A stretch of 21,938 bases of DNA from Bacteroidales bacterium (lineage in GTDB: Bacteria > Bacteroidota > Bacteroidia > Bacteroidales > UBA932): NCBI GenBank assembly GCA_024689525.1, contig JAILDI010000081.1, positions 1 to 21,938 of the forward strand, given 5' to 3'. Each line of letters opens with the position of its first letter. Within the stretch, counting starts at the first letter, position 1. Positions 15,103 to 21,938 of the stretch are shown here, piece by piece. The position numbers were made by a program, and so were the translations under genes. The notes beneath the pieces were generated by a model. That model was not told the DNA's origin, made no database searches, and was given only the letters and a program-made list of their open reading frames with translations.

Positions 15103-15110
15103 TACTTTTG
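15103..15110 (+). promoter_or_regulatory. Promoter -7 box of the XRE regulator
   Basis: TACTTTTG on the plus strand matches TAnnTTTG, 25 bases before ATG 15136. The expected -33 TTTG is poorly matched (TTTC at 15084-15087), consistent with a weak or regulated promoter. Confidence 0.55.
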
Positions 15111-15135
15111 TCCCGGTTGTAAACAAAATAAAGAC

Positions 15136-15561
15136 ATGGAAAAAGAACTCAGGGACAACATCAGCAGAATCCGCCAGGAAAAGAACATCTCACAGAAGGA
15201 GATGGCAGAGAAGCTCGGAATCTCGAGGGCTTCCTACATAAGCATGGAAAAAGGGAAGACCCGTCTCCTCAACGAGAACGTGGAGAAATTCGCCGAGATT
15301 AACGACGTGTCTCCGTCCGAACTCGTCCTGGGGTATCGTATTTCCGAGGACGTGCACACCCTCCAGCAGGCCCAGGCCGATTACGGCCGCAAGCGCCAGG
15401 AACTCATCGACTCATACGAAGGGCGCATCGACAAGCTCAATAAAGAGATCGACAGCCTGCGCCTGCAGATTGCCGATCTCCGCGACTCCATCGACACCAA
15501 AAACGACGTAATCTCCCTTCTCCGCGCCCGTCTCCGCGATTCCGGCTCCCCCGACGCGTAA
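15136..15561 (+). CDS. XRE-family HTH transcriptional regulator with C-terminal coiled coil
   Basis: This encodes 141 residues. Residues 6-65 form an HTH_3/XRE domain: NISRIRQEKNISQKEMAEKL, then GISRASYISMEKGKTRL as turn and recognition helix. Residues about 77-136 are heptad-rich and charged (GRIDKLNKEIDSLRLQIADL), a likely dimerising coiled coil. There is no sensor, peptidase or toxin-antitoxin partner domain. ATG 15136 is preferred over the in-frame start at 15091 because the TACTTTTG promoter box lies between them and the HTH begins right after 15136. It is not in an operon; target genes are unknown. A palindrome upstream suggests autoregulation. The last codons overlap a 22-nt direct repeat that crosses the stop. 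Confidence 0.88.
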   Translation: MEKELRDNISRIRQEKNISQKEMAEKLGISRASYISMEKGKTRLLNENVEKFAEINDVSPSELVLGYRISEDVHTLQQAQADYGRKRQELIDSYEGRIDKLNKEIDSLRLQIADLRDSIDTKNDVISLLRARLRDSGSPDA

Positions 15562-15588
15562 TTGCGCCTCCCCGACGCCTAATCGCGT
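15546..15588. repeat. Two-copy direct repeat across the stop codon of the XRE gene
   Basis: CTCCCCCGACGCGTAATTGC (15546-15565) is followed about 22 nt later by CTCCCCGACGCCTAATCGC (15568-15586). The first copy supplies the last codons and the TAA stop (15559-15561); the second, with one base less, is non-coding and leads straight into palindromic element B. Confidence 0.55.
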
Positions 15589-15697
15589 GGCGGCCAACCG
15601 GCTGTCTATCAGCGCATTACGCAGCGTTCCCCTGGTGAAAACGCACCAGGGGAGCACCTCCCATATCGCTGAAAATCAGCGCATTATCCGCCACGCG
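15584..15697. repeat. Palindromic element B
   Basis: The outer arms CGCGTGGCGG (15584-15593) and CCGCCACGCG (15688-15697) are a perfect 10-bp inverted repeat. Inside are ATCAGCGCATTA (15608-15619), a perfect 9-bp hairpin CCCCTGGTG/CACCAGGGG (15629-15637, 15644-15652), the hairpin CGCTGA-aaa-TCAGCG (15667-15681), and a second exact ATCAGCGCATTA (15675-15686). The part order matches element A at 3613-3721. It lies between the XRE gene and the first S46 peptidase and could end XRE transcription. Confidence 0.65.
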
Positions 15698-15757
15698 CAA
15701 AATGTCACGCCTCCCGCTTTTTGCATCCCGGGCTGATATTTTTCCCGTGAAAATGAT

Positions 15758-15765
15758 TACATTTG
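15758..15765 (+). promoter_or_regulatory. Promoter -7 box of the S46 peptidase-mrp operon
   Basis: TACATTTG matches TAnnTTTG, 19 bases before ATG 15785. A T-rich run (15739-15743) lies upstream, but a clear TTTG at -33 is absent. Confidence 0.55.
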
Positions 15766-15784
15766 TAAAAATGTTTATTTAGAT

Positions 15785-17917
15785 ATGAAGAGAATCCTTG
15801 CCCTTGCGGCCGCAATCACCGTATGCGTGAGCGCGATGGCCGACGAAGGAATGTGGCTGCTCCCGCTTCTGGAGAGCATGAACATCGACATTATGCAGCG
15901 CGAAGGCTGCCGTCTTACGGCGGAAGACATCTACAGCGTGAATCACAGCTCCCTGAAGGACGCCATCGTGCAGTTCGACGGAGGCTGCACCGGTGAAATC
16001 GTGTCCAGGGACGGCCTGCTGCTCACCAATCATCACTGCGGATACAGCCGCATCCAGGAGCTCAGCACTCCGGAGCACAATTACCTGATGGACGGCTATT
16101 GGGCCCTCAAGCGCAATCAGGAGATCCCCGTCCCGGGGCTCACCGTGAAGTTCCTTGTGTCGATGGCCGATGTCACCGACCGGATGGCGGACCCGGAGAC
16201 GCGCCCGCTCACAAAAGCCCTGATTGAAGGTGACGCCAAGAAAGACAACCCCGGCTGCGAAGTGGTGGTTGAATCGTTCTACGACAGTAACGTGTTCTAC
16301 CTTATAGTTTATAAGAACTACACCGACGTGCGTTTCGTTGGCGCTCCCCCGTCCGCAATCGGCAAGTTCGGCGGCGACACCGACAACTGGGAATGGCCCC
16401 GCCACACCGGCGACTTCTCCATGTTCCGCGTCTATGCCGACAAGAAGGGAGAACCCGCCGACTATGCTCCGGAGAATGTCCCCTTCCGTCCCGCCAGCCA
16501 CCTGAAGATCTCCCTCAAGGGCGTTCAGGAAGGCGATTTCGCAATGGTTATGGGATATCCCGGAAGCACCCAGCGCTTCCAGACATCGGCCCAGCTGAAG
16601 GAGATGCTCAACGTTCAGAGCCTGGCCATCGACGCACGTCTCACCCGTGAGAAGCTTATGTGGGATGCAATGTGCTCGGACCCTGTCATCCAGCTTCAGT
16701 ATGCCGATAAATACTCCATGTCCACCAACTACCGCAAGAAATGGCAGGGCGAGGAGAAGGCCTTCAAGGACCTCAACATCATCGCCCGTCAGGAAGCCAA
16801 GGAGCAGGAGTTCATGGCCTGGGTGAACCAGGATCCCGCCAGGGTAGCAAAATACGGAGAGGCCCTGGAGAAGATTGCGGAGGCCAATAAGGAGAGCGCT
16901 CCCGTTGAAAAGGCCTTCAATCTGATGTACGAGAGTGCCTTCCAGGTTGAGATCGTGATGCTGGCGTTCCAGTTCATCAACGAGGTAATGGGGCCCGTGC
17001 AAAGCGGACAGGCCACCATCGACGAAGGTGTCCAGATGGCGCTTGCGGAAATCGAAAAGGAATATGAAAACTATTACGCCCCGCTGGACTGCGAGGAAGC
17101 CCTTGCTTTGCTGACCTTCCTTCAGGAGAGGATGGACACGTCCCTCATCAATATGGACGGCGTTATGCCGGAAGGCGAATCCTTCCTGAATCTGGACGTG
17201 AAGAAGTATGTGACCGACCTGTTCAACACTTCCTGCTTCGTGTCCTTCGACAAGGTGAAGGAGACCTGGAGCAAGGTCCACACCCAGGAAGACGTCCAGG
17301 CAGCGATGCAGGATCCTGCCATGCAGCTCGGATTCAACGTCTACAGCAACACCCTGAGCCTGTATATGAAGTCCAAGTCGATGGACGATGCCATCGAGCC
17401 CTATCGCGCGGCATACACCGCCGGTCTGCTGGAGTGGCAGAAAGACCAGCCGGCCTATCCGGATGCAAACTTCACCATGCGCCTCACCTATGGCCACGTG
17501 AAGCCCTACAGCCCCAAGGACGGTCTCCTGTACGACTACTTCACCACCCTCCGCGGCGTGAAGGAGAAGGAGAATCCGGACGATCCGGAATTCATCGTCC
17601 CGGATGAACTCAAGCCCTGGTACGACGTCAAGCCCAAGAAGTTCGGCAAATATGCCGACAAGGACGGCTCCCTGCACCTGTGCTTCCTCACCGACAACGA
17701 CATCACCGGCGGCAACTCCGGTTCGCCCGTGATGGACGCCGACGGCAACCTCATCGGCCTTGCCTTCGACGGCAACTGGGAGTCGATGAGCTCTGATGTG
17801 GTGTATGAGCCGGAGCTTCAACGCTGCATCTGCGTGGACATCCGCTATGTGCTCTTCTGCATCGACAAGCTGGGCGGAGCCAAGAACCTTATTCGTGAAA
17901 TGGACATTGTAAAGTAG
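15785..17917 (+). CDS. dpp7: S46 family dipeptidyl-peptidase, DPP7 type (first copy)
   Basis: This encodes 710 residues, the usual S46 length. Residues 1-18 form a signal peptide ending VSAMA, with mature start near DEGMWLLP, so the enzyme acts in the periplasm. There it removes dipeptides from the N terminus of peptides. The chymotrypsin-fold triad is visible: H84 in TNHHCGY, the aspartate of the DNWEWPRHTGDF block (200-211), and Ser645 in GGNSGSP. Eighteen residues after the serine is glycine (FDGNW, residue 663). In the S46 family, Gly here goes with DPP7-like preference for hydrophobic P1, while Arg gives the acidic specificity of DPP11. A paralog follows after only 6 bases, then mrp. Confidence 0.93.
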   Translation: MKRILALAAAITVCVSAMADEGMWLLPLLESMNIDIMQREGCRLTAEDIYSVNHSSLKDAIVQFDGGCTGEIVSRDGLLLTNHHCGYSRIQELSTPEHNYLMDGYWALKRNQEIPVPGLTVKFLVSMADVTDRMADPETRPLTKALIEGDAKKDNPGCEVVVESFYDSNVFYLIVYKNYTDVRFVGAPPSAIGKFGGDTDNWEWPRHTGDFSMFRVYADKKGEPADYAPENVPFRPASHLKISLKGVQEGDFAMVMGYPGSTQRFQTSAQLKEMLNVQSLAIDARLTREKLMWDAMCSDPVIQLQYADKYSMSTNYRKKWQGEEKAFKDLNIIARQEAKEQEFMAWVNQDPARVAKYGEALEKIAEANKESAPVEKAFNLMYESAFQVEIVMLAFQFINEVMGPVQSGQATIDEGVQMALAEIEKEYENYYAPLDCEEALALLTFLQERMDTSLINMDGVMPEGESFLNLDVKKYVTDLFNTSCFVSFDKVKETWSKVHTQEDVQAAMQDPAMQLGFNVYSNTLSLYMKSKSMDDAIEPYRAAYTAGLLEWQKDQPAYPDANFTMRLTYGHVKPYSPKDGLLYDYFTTLRGVKEKENPDDPEFIVPDELKPWYDVKPKKFGKYADKDGSLHLCFLTDNDITGGNSGSPVMDADGNLIGLAFDGNWESMSSDVVYEPELQRCICVDIRYVLFCIDKLGGAKNLIREMDIVK

Positions 17918-17923
17918 TCAAGT

Positions 17924-20014
17924 ATGAAAAAGATAATCGCTATGATCGCTGCCGCCCTGGTATGTTTTGGCGCCAGGGCCGATGAAGGAATGTGGCTTCT
18001 GCCCCTGCTGGAGCAGATTAACGGCAAGGCTCTGGCCGATGCCGGCTGCCGCCTCACCCCGGACGAGATATACAGCATCAACCACAGCTCGCTGAAGGAT
18101 GCAATTGTGCATTTCGGCGGCGGCTGCACCGGTGAGATTATCTCCAGGGACGGCCTCCTCGTAACCAACCACCACTGCGGCTACAGCAGCATCCAGGGCC
18201 TTTCCACCCCGGAGCACAACTACCTGATGGACGGCTACTGGGCAATGAACCGCGCGGGCGAACTGCCCGTGGACGGCCTCACCGTCACTTTCCTTGTGAG
18301 TATGGAGGATGTAACCGCAAAGCTGGAAGGCCTGGAGGATCCCAATCCCGTGCGCAGGGAGCTCCGCAAGGCTGCGGAGGAAGCCAATCCCGGCTGCCAC
18401 GCCCAGATTACGTCGTTCTACAACAACAATGTCTACTATCTGATTGTTTATAAGACATATACCGATATCCGCTTCGTGGGCGCCCCTCCGGCATCCGTGG
18501 GCAAATTCGGAGGAGAGACCGACAACTGGATGTGGCCCCGCCACACCGGCGACTTCTCCATGTTCCGCGTGTATATGGCCCCGGACGGCAGCCCGGAGTC
18601 GTATTCGGAAGAAAATGTTCCCCTTTCTGCCGAACGCCACCTGAAGGTGTCGCTCAAGGGTGTGCAGAAGGGCGATTACACCATGATCCTGGGCTATCCC
18701 GGACGTACCCAGAGGTTCCAGACCGCGGCCCAGCTGAAGCAGATGATCGAGGTTCAGCGCATCGCCGTGGATGCACGCACCGTGCGCCAGGGCATTATGT
18801 GGGAGGCCATGTGCGCCGACCCTGAAGTCCAGCTCAAGTACGCCAACAAGTACGCTTCATCGGCTAATGGCTGGAAGAAGTGGCAGGGCGAGGAGCTGGC
18901 ATTCGGCAAGCTCGGCATCATCGACAGGGAGGAAGAAAAGGAGGCCAGCTTCATGAAATGGGTTAACAAGAAGAAAAACCGCAAGGAGAAATACGGCGAC
19001 GCCCTTGACAGGATTGCCGCCTGCGTAGAGGCTTCCGACGAGGCCCAGAAGGCCATGAGGCTGGTTATGGAGGGCCCCTGGCGCATCGAACTTGTGGGAA
19101 TTCTGTCCGCCATTTCCAATTATAACCGCAGGTTCCCCGGCGCATCGGTCAAGACCGCTCTCAATGAAATCAAGGGCGTTTACAGGGACTATGTTCCTGA
19201 GCTGGACCGCAAGGAAGCCGTCGCGCTGCTGAAGTTCTACCGCGAACGCGCTCAGGAAAAGGACTATCTGAACGACCTGGGCGGCGGATTCGACGACTTT
19301 GCCCTCATCGACATTGATGCTTATGTGAACTACCTGTTCGACAATTCCCTCTTTGTCGATTACGAAGCCGCGGACAAGGCCCTGGCCGCCGATCCGGACG
19401 CATTTTTCAATGATCCCGTGACCAGGCTGTACGCCAGCATCTTCAATGTCTACCGCAGCCGCCTCACCGAATACAACAATGCGGTCGACGGTCTGGACGA
19501 GGCCGTGAAGGCATACACCGCAGGCCTTATGGAATGGCAGAAGAAGCAGCCGTCATACCCGGATGCGAACTCCACGATGCGCCTCACCTATGGCCACGTG
19601 CTGCCGTACAACCCCAAGGACGCAGTGCAGTACAGCTATTTCACCACCCTCGACGGCGTGATGCAGAAGGAGGATCCAACCAATCCTGAATTCATCGTCC
19701 CGGCCAAGCTCCGCGCCCTGTGGGAGGCAAAGGATTTTGGCCTATATGCCGATTCCGCGGACGGTAAGGTGCACACCTGCTTCCTCACCAATAACGACAT
19801 CACCGGCGGCAACTCGGGCTCGCCCGTGCTGGATGCCGACGGCAATCTCATCGGCCTTGCCTTTGATGGCAACTGGGAGTCGATGAGCTCCGACGTGATG
19901 TTCGAGCCGGATCTCCAGAGGTGCATCTGTGTCGATATCCGCTACGTTCTGTTCCTCGTGGACAAGCTGGGAGGAGCATCGCATCTAATCGACGAAATTG
20001 ACTTTGCGGAATGA
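17924..20014 (+). CDS. dpp7: S46 family dipeptidyl-peptidase, DPP7 type (second, tandem copy)
   Basis: This encodes 696 residues, clearly a tandem paralog of the preceding gene, with long identical stretches at both ends and a more divergent helical middle (about 270-500). The signal peptide MKKIIAMIAAALVCFGARA precedes DEGMW. The triad is H84 (TNHHCGY), the aspartate in DNWMWPRHTGDF, and Ser631 (GGNSGSP). The S1-determining position 18 residues on is again Gly (FDGNW), so hydrophobic P1 is predicted. The divergent helical cap suggests the copies differ in peptide length or P2 preference, which is inference. The start lies 6 bases after the upstream stop, and the stop overlaps the mrp start by 4 nt, so all three genes should be one transcript. 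Confidence 0.93.
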   Translation: MKKIIAMIAAALVCFGARADEGMWLLPLLEQINGKALADAGCRLTPDEIYSINHSSLKDAIVHFGGGCTGEIISRDGLLVTNHHCGYSSIQGLSTPEHNYLMDGYWAMNRAGELPVDGLTVTFLVSMEDVTAKLEGLEDPNPVRRELRKAAEEANPGCHAQITSFYNNNVYYLIVYKTYTDIRFVGAPPASVGKFGGETDNWMWPRHTGDFSMFRVYMAPDGSPESYSEENVPLSAERHLKVSLKGVQKGDYTMILGYPGRTQRFQTAAQLKQMIEVQRIAVDARTVRQGIMWEAMCADPEVQLKYANKYASSANGWKKWQGEELAFGKLGIIDREEEKEASFMKWVNKKKNRKEKYGDALDRIAACVEASDEAQKAMRLVMEGPWRIELVGILSAISNYNRRFPGASVKTALNEIKGVYRDYVPELDRKEAVALLKFYRERAQEKDYLNDLGGGFDDFALIDIDAYVNYLFDNSLFVDYEAADKALAADPDAFFNDPVTRLYASIFNVYRSRLTEYNNAVDGLDEAVKAYTAGLMEWQKKQPSYPDANSTMRLTYGHVLPYNPKDAVQYSYFTTLDGVMQKEDPTNPEFIVPAKLRALWEAKDFGLYADSADGKVHTCFLTNNDITGGNSGSPVLDADGNLIGLAFDGNWESMSSDVMFEPDLQRCICVDIRYVLFLVDKLGGASHLIDEIDFAE

Positions 20015-21066
20015 CGGAAAAAGAGATATTCGGCTGGATAGAGGGTATTCAGCATCCCGGGCGCGAGGATAAGACTCTGGCCGAGCTGGGCATTATTCGT
20101 GAAGTTGTGCTTGACGGGTCTTCCGTTACGGTTACCCTGGCGTTTCCCCGGAAGCCGGACCCGCTGAAGAACTATCTTGTGGGCGCGGTGAAGGCCGCAA
20201 TTTACCGGGAGGCTCCCGGCGGAACTTCGGTTGAGATAAAGACGGTTGTGTCCGACCCCGCGCCGCAGAAAAAGGCCCCCGAACTGGGCCTGGACCAGGT
20301 GGCGAACGTGGGTCACATCATCGGAATCGCTTCCGGTAAAGGCGGCGTGGGCAAGTCCACCGTGGCGGTGAACCTTGCAGTGGCCCTGGCCCGGCAGGGG
20401 TTCCGCGTGGGCCTGGCAGATGCCGACGTGTACGGCCCCTCCGTGCCGGTGATGACCGGGACCGAGGGCTCCGTTCCGGATATGGTGCGCGAAGGCGAGC
20501 TGGACCTGATGATTCCCGTGGAGAAGTATGGAGTGAAATGGATGTCAATAGGCTATTTCGCCAGGCCGGACCAGGCGCTCATCTGGCGCGGGCCTATGGC
20601 CTGCAGCGCCCTCAAGCAGATGATTCTGCAGGTGAAGTGGGGCCCGCTGGACTTCCTCCTCATCGACCTTCCCCCGGGAACTGGCGACATCCACATTTCG
20701 CTGGTGAACGACATCCCTCTCACCGGGGCTTTGATTGTTACCACGCCCCAGACCGTGGCGCTGGCCGATGTGCGCAAAGGCATCGACCTGTTCCAGAATC
20801 CCGCCGTTGGAAGGCGCATCCTGGGCATTGTGGAAAACATGGCCTGGTTCACGCCGGAGGAGCATCCTTCAGAGAAATATTACATTTTTGGTCGCGACGG
20901 TGGCGCCCGTATGGCCGATGAACTGGGCCTACCCCTCCTGGGCAGCATCCCGCTGGTTCAGTCGCTCCGCGAAAGCGGCGACTCCGGCGAGCCCGCCGCC
21001 CTGGGCTCCCGCCCGGACTCCCTCGCCTTCCTCTCCCTTGCCTCCGCCCTAACCGCTGCATTGTAG
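20011..21066 (+). CDS. mrp: Mrp/NBP35-family P-loop ATPase, Fe-S cluster carrier type, lacking the CxxC
   Basis: This encodes 351 residues. Residues 1-80 are a MIP18/DUF59-like domain (IEGIQHPGREDKTLAELGII). Residues 100-351 are the Mrp NTPase: SGKGGVGKS (108-116, deviant Walker A), DADVYGPSVP (switch) and IDLPPGTGDIHISL. Family members carry Fe-S clusters to apo-proteins in the cytoplasm. In canonical Mrp/ApbC a CxxC follows VENM and holds the cluster at the dimer interface; here the segment reads VENMAWFTPEEHPSEKYYIF, without cysteine. Bacteroidota Mrp proteins commonly look like this, so cluster carriage by this copy is uncertain. ATG overlaps the S46 stop by 4 nt. Why it is coupled to a peptidase is unknown; overlap may reflect compactness only. 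Confidence 0.92.
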   Translation: MTEKEIFGWIEGIQHPGREDKTLAELGIIREVVLDGSSVTVTLAFPRKPDPLKNYLVGAVKAAIYREAPGGTSVEIKTVVSDPAPQKKAPELGLDQVANVGHIIGIASGKGGVGKSTVAVNLAVALARQGFRVGLADADVYGPSVPVMTGTEGSVPDMVREGELDLMIPVEKYGVKWMSIGYFARPDQALIWRGPMACSALKQMILQVKWGPLDFLLIDLPPGTGDIHISLVNDIPLTGALIVTTPQTVALADVRKGIDLFQNPAVGRRILGIVENMAWFTPEEHPSEKYYIFGRDGGARMADELGLPLLGSIPLVQSLRESGDSGEPAALGSRPDSLAFLSLASALTAAL

Positions 21067-21068
21067 AT

Positions 21069-21212
21069 TTCATCCATGATTTTGGCCTCATTTATGGACG
21101 AACCTCTGGTTTTCCGGGGTTCGTCCATGTTTTTGGGCTTTTTCATGGATGAGTTGTGCGTTTTGCCCGGTTCGTCCACGATTTGGGCCGTTTTCGTGGA
21201 TGAGGGCGTCTA
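21069..21212. repeat. Palindromic-arm array, locus 3 (three 51-nt units)
   Basis: Units start at 21069 (TTCATCCATG), 21120 (TTCGTCCATG) and 21171 (TTCGTCCACG), exactly 51 nt apart. Each is followed by its inverse arm: ATGGACGAA (21094-21102), CATGGATGAG (21144-21153), CGTGGATGAG (21195-21204). Spacers between arm and inverse arm are ATTTTGGCCTCATTT, TTTTTGGGCTTTTT and ATTTGGGCCGTTTT. The unit 2 to unit 3 change CCATG/CATGG to CCACG/CGTGG is compensatory. The array fills the whole gap between the convergent mrp and aminotransferase genes, from two bases after one stop to the other stop, and probably acts in transcription termination or mRNA 3' end protection. Confidence 0.8.
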
Positions 21213-21938
21213 GGATTCGGAAATGAGCTTTGCGAGGAGGCGGATGCCGGGTTCGATTTTCTCTTCGGCGACGAAGGAGAAGTTGAGGCGCATGGTGTTG
21301 CGGTGGCTGCCGTCCAGATAGAAGAAGGAGCCGGCCACATAGGCCACGCCGGCGGCCAGGGCCCGGTCGTACAGAGCAATTGTGTCGATGTGCTCCGGGA
21401 GGGTGAGGAAGATAAACAGGCCGCCGTCCGGGTGGGTCCAGCTGGAGCCGGCGGGCATACACTCCTCAAGAAGCGACAGCATAAGGTCCCTGCGGCGGCG
21501 GTACTCTTCGATGGTGTGCACCAGGTTGCGGTCCAGGGCGCCGCTGCCCATAAACTCTGCGGCCATGTACTGGTCCAGTACGGGCGGGCACAGGTCCAGG
21601 GCCTGTTTGCACACGAAAATCTGCTCCAGAAGCGGTTCCGGGCCGATAATCCATCCCAGGCGGAAACCCGGGGCGAATATCTTGGAGAAGCTGCCAAGGT
21701 ACAGTGTGCGTTCGGGAGCAAGGGAATATATGCTGGGAACTGGCTCGCCGCTGTAGCGCACTTCGCGGTACGGGCTGTCCTCAACTATCAGCAAGTCCAG
21801 TTCACGTGCAAGGGCAACGATCTCCTCGCGTTGCTCAAGTGTGAGCGTTTCCCCGGAAGGATTGTTGAAGTCGGGGATTACATAAATAAACTTGGGGCGG
21901 CCGGCTTCATTCTCCCGCCAGGCACGGGCGTGGCAGAT
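21210..21938 (-). CDS. PLP-dependent aminotransferase, fold type I (C-terminal part, cut by window edge)
   Basis: The frame is open from the right edge (no start in the window) to TAG 21210-21212, giving 242 residues. Features: YVIPDFNNPSGETLT (the NP-x-G substrate loop), LLIVEDSPYREVRYSGE (PLP-ring aspartate and tyrosine), GSFSKIFAPGFRLGWI (Schiff-base lysine) and NTMRLNFSF (arginine binding the substrate carboxylate). This set is typical of the LysN/2-aminoadipate-type and MocR-like aminotransferases. A MocR N-terminal GntR domain cannot be excluded because that part is missing. The apparent start at 21794 is a TTG inside the conserved core and is not real. Substrate is unknown. A DapC-like role is possible, since this step is missing from the nearby DAP cluster, but this is speculation. 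Confidence 0.85.
   Translation of the reverse strand: MCHARAWRENEAGRPKFIYVIPDFNNPSGETLTLEQREEIVALARELDLLIVEDSPYREVRYSGEPVPSIYSLAPERTLYLGSFSKIFAPGFRLGWIIGPEPLLEQIFVCKQALDLCPPVLDQYMAAEFMGSGALDRNLVHTIEEYRRRRDLMLSLLEECMPAGSSWTHPDGGLFIFLTLPEHIDTIALYDRALAAGVAYVAGSFFYLDGSHRNTMRLNFSFVAEEKIEPGIRLLAKLISES

Noticed and set aside
15779..17821. Very long (680-codon) open frame antisense to the first S46 peptidase
   Set aside because: It has low complexity (rich in His, Val, Gly, Leu), no known motif, and fully overlaps a clear S46 gene. The second S46 gene has a similar antisense frame, which shows it comes from GC-rich codon use.
21069..21212. CRISPR array
   Set aside because: Repeats are palindromic alternating arms with conserved spacers, only three units, and no cas genes are near. 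In CRISPR the spacers vary and the repeats are constant.
21210..21794. Complete small aminotransferase gene starting at 21794
   Set aside because: That start is a TTG inside the conserved PLP-binding core. The frame continues to the window edge with family sequence (PDFNNPSG), so the gene is cut by the window and not short.

Overview
The window looks like a chromosomal segment of a fairly GC-rich member of the Bacteroidales (Bacteroidota). Evidence: nearly every gene start is preceded by the Bacteroidota -7 box TAnnTTTG and not by a Shine-Dalgarno sequence; two S46 dipeptidyl-peptidases, a YfhO membrane protein, a GTPase-motif-degenerate EF-G paralog and an Mrp ATPase without its CxxC are all typical of that phylum. 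I see no rRNA, tRNA, IS element, phage gene or CRISPR array. Genus cannot be read from the sequence.

Layout, left to right: (1) 1-578, minus, start of an A-type flavoprotein (FprA); (2) 666-1133, minus, small lipoprotein, divergent from (3) 1231-1599, plus, DUF486 membrane protein; (4) 1697-6482, minus, a lysine/diaminopimelate cluster in two blocks: dapA-dapD (4-nt overlap) and asd-dapE-dapB (two 4-nt overlaps), split by 514 nt of repeat-rich non-coding DNA; (5) 6525-9026, minus, YfhO protein, divergent from (6) rsmA, plus; (7) 9974-13886, minus, EF-G2 followed one base later by aspS; (8) 13967-14927, minus, a 67-residue HTH-like protein and rnhB; (9) 15136-15561, plus, XRE regulator with a coiled coil; (10) 15785-21066, plus, two tandem DPP7-type S46 peptidases and mrp, tightly packed; (11) 21210-21938, minus, the C-terminal part of a fold-type-I aminotransferase.

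The DAP genes encode most of the route from aspartyl phosphate to LL-diaminopimelate by the succinylase branch (Asd, DapA, DapB, DapD, DapE). The N-succinyl-DAP aminotransferase (DapC) is not next to them. The peptidase operon fits amino-acid scavenging by periplasmic dipeptide release.

The most unusual content is intergenic. Three loci (3406-3585, 14614-14710, 21069-21212) hold arrays with a 51-52 nt period, in which short palindromic arms alternate with spacers. The arm sequence differs completely between loci, while one spacer type (ATTTTGGGCCATTTTT-like) recurs at all three. A second palindromic family occurs at 3613-3721, 3756-3840 and 15584-15697. All three convergent gene junctions (1600-1696, 9870-9973, 21067-21209) are filled almost end to end by palindromic DNA. 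I know of no name for these families and treat them as the main candidates for something undescribed.
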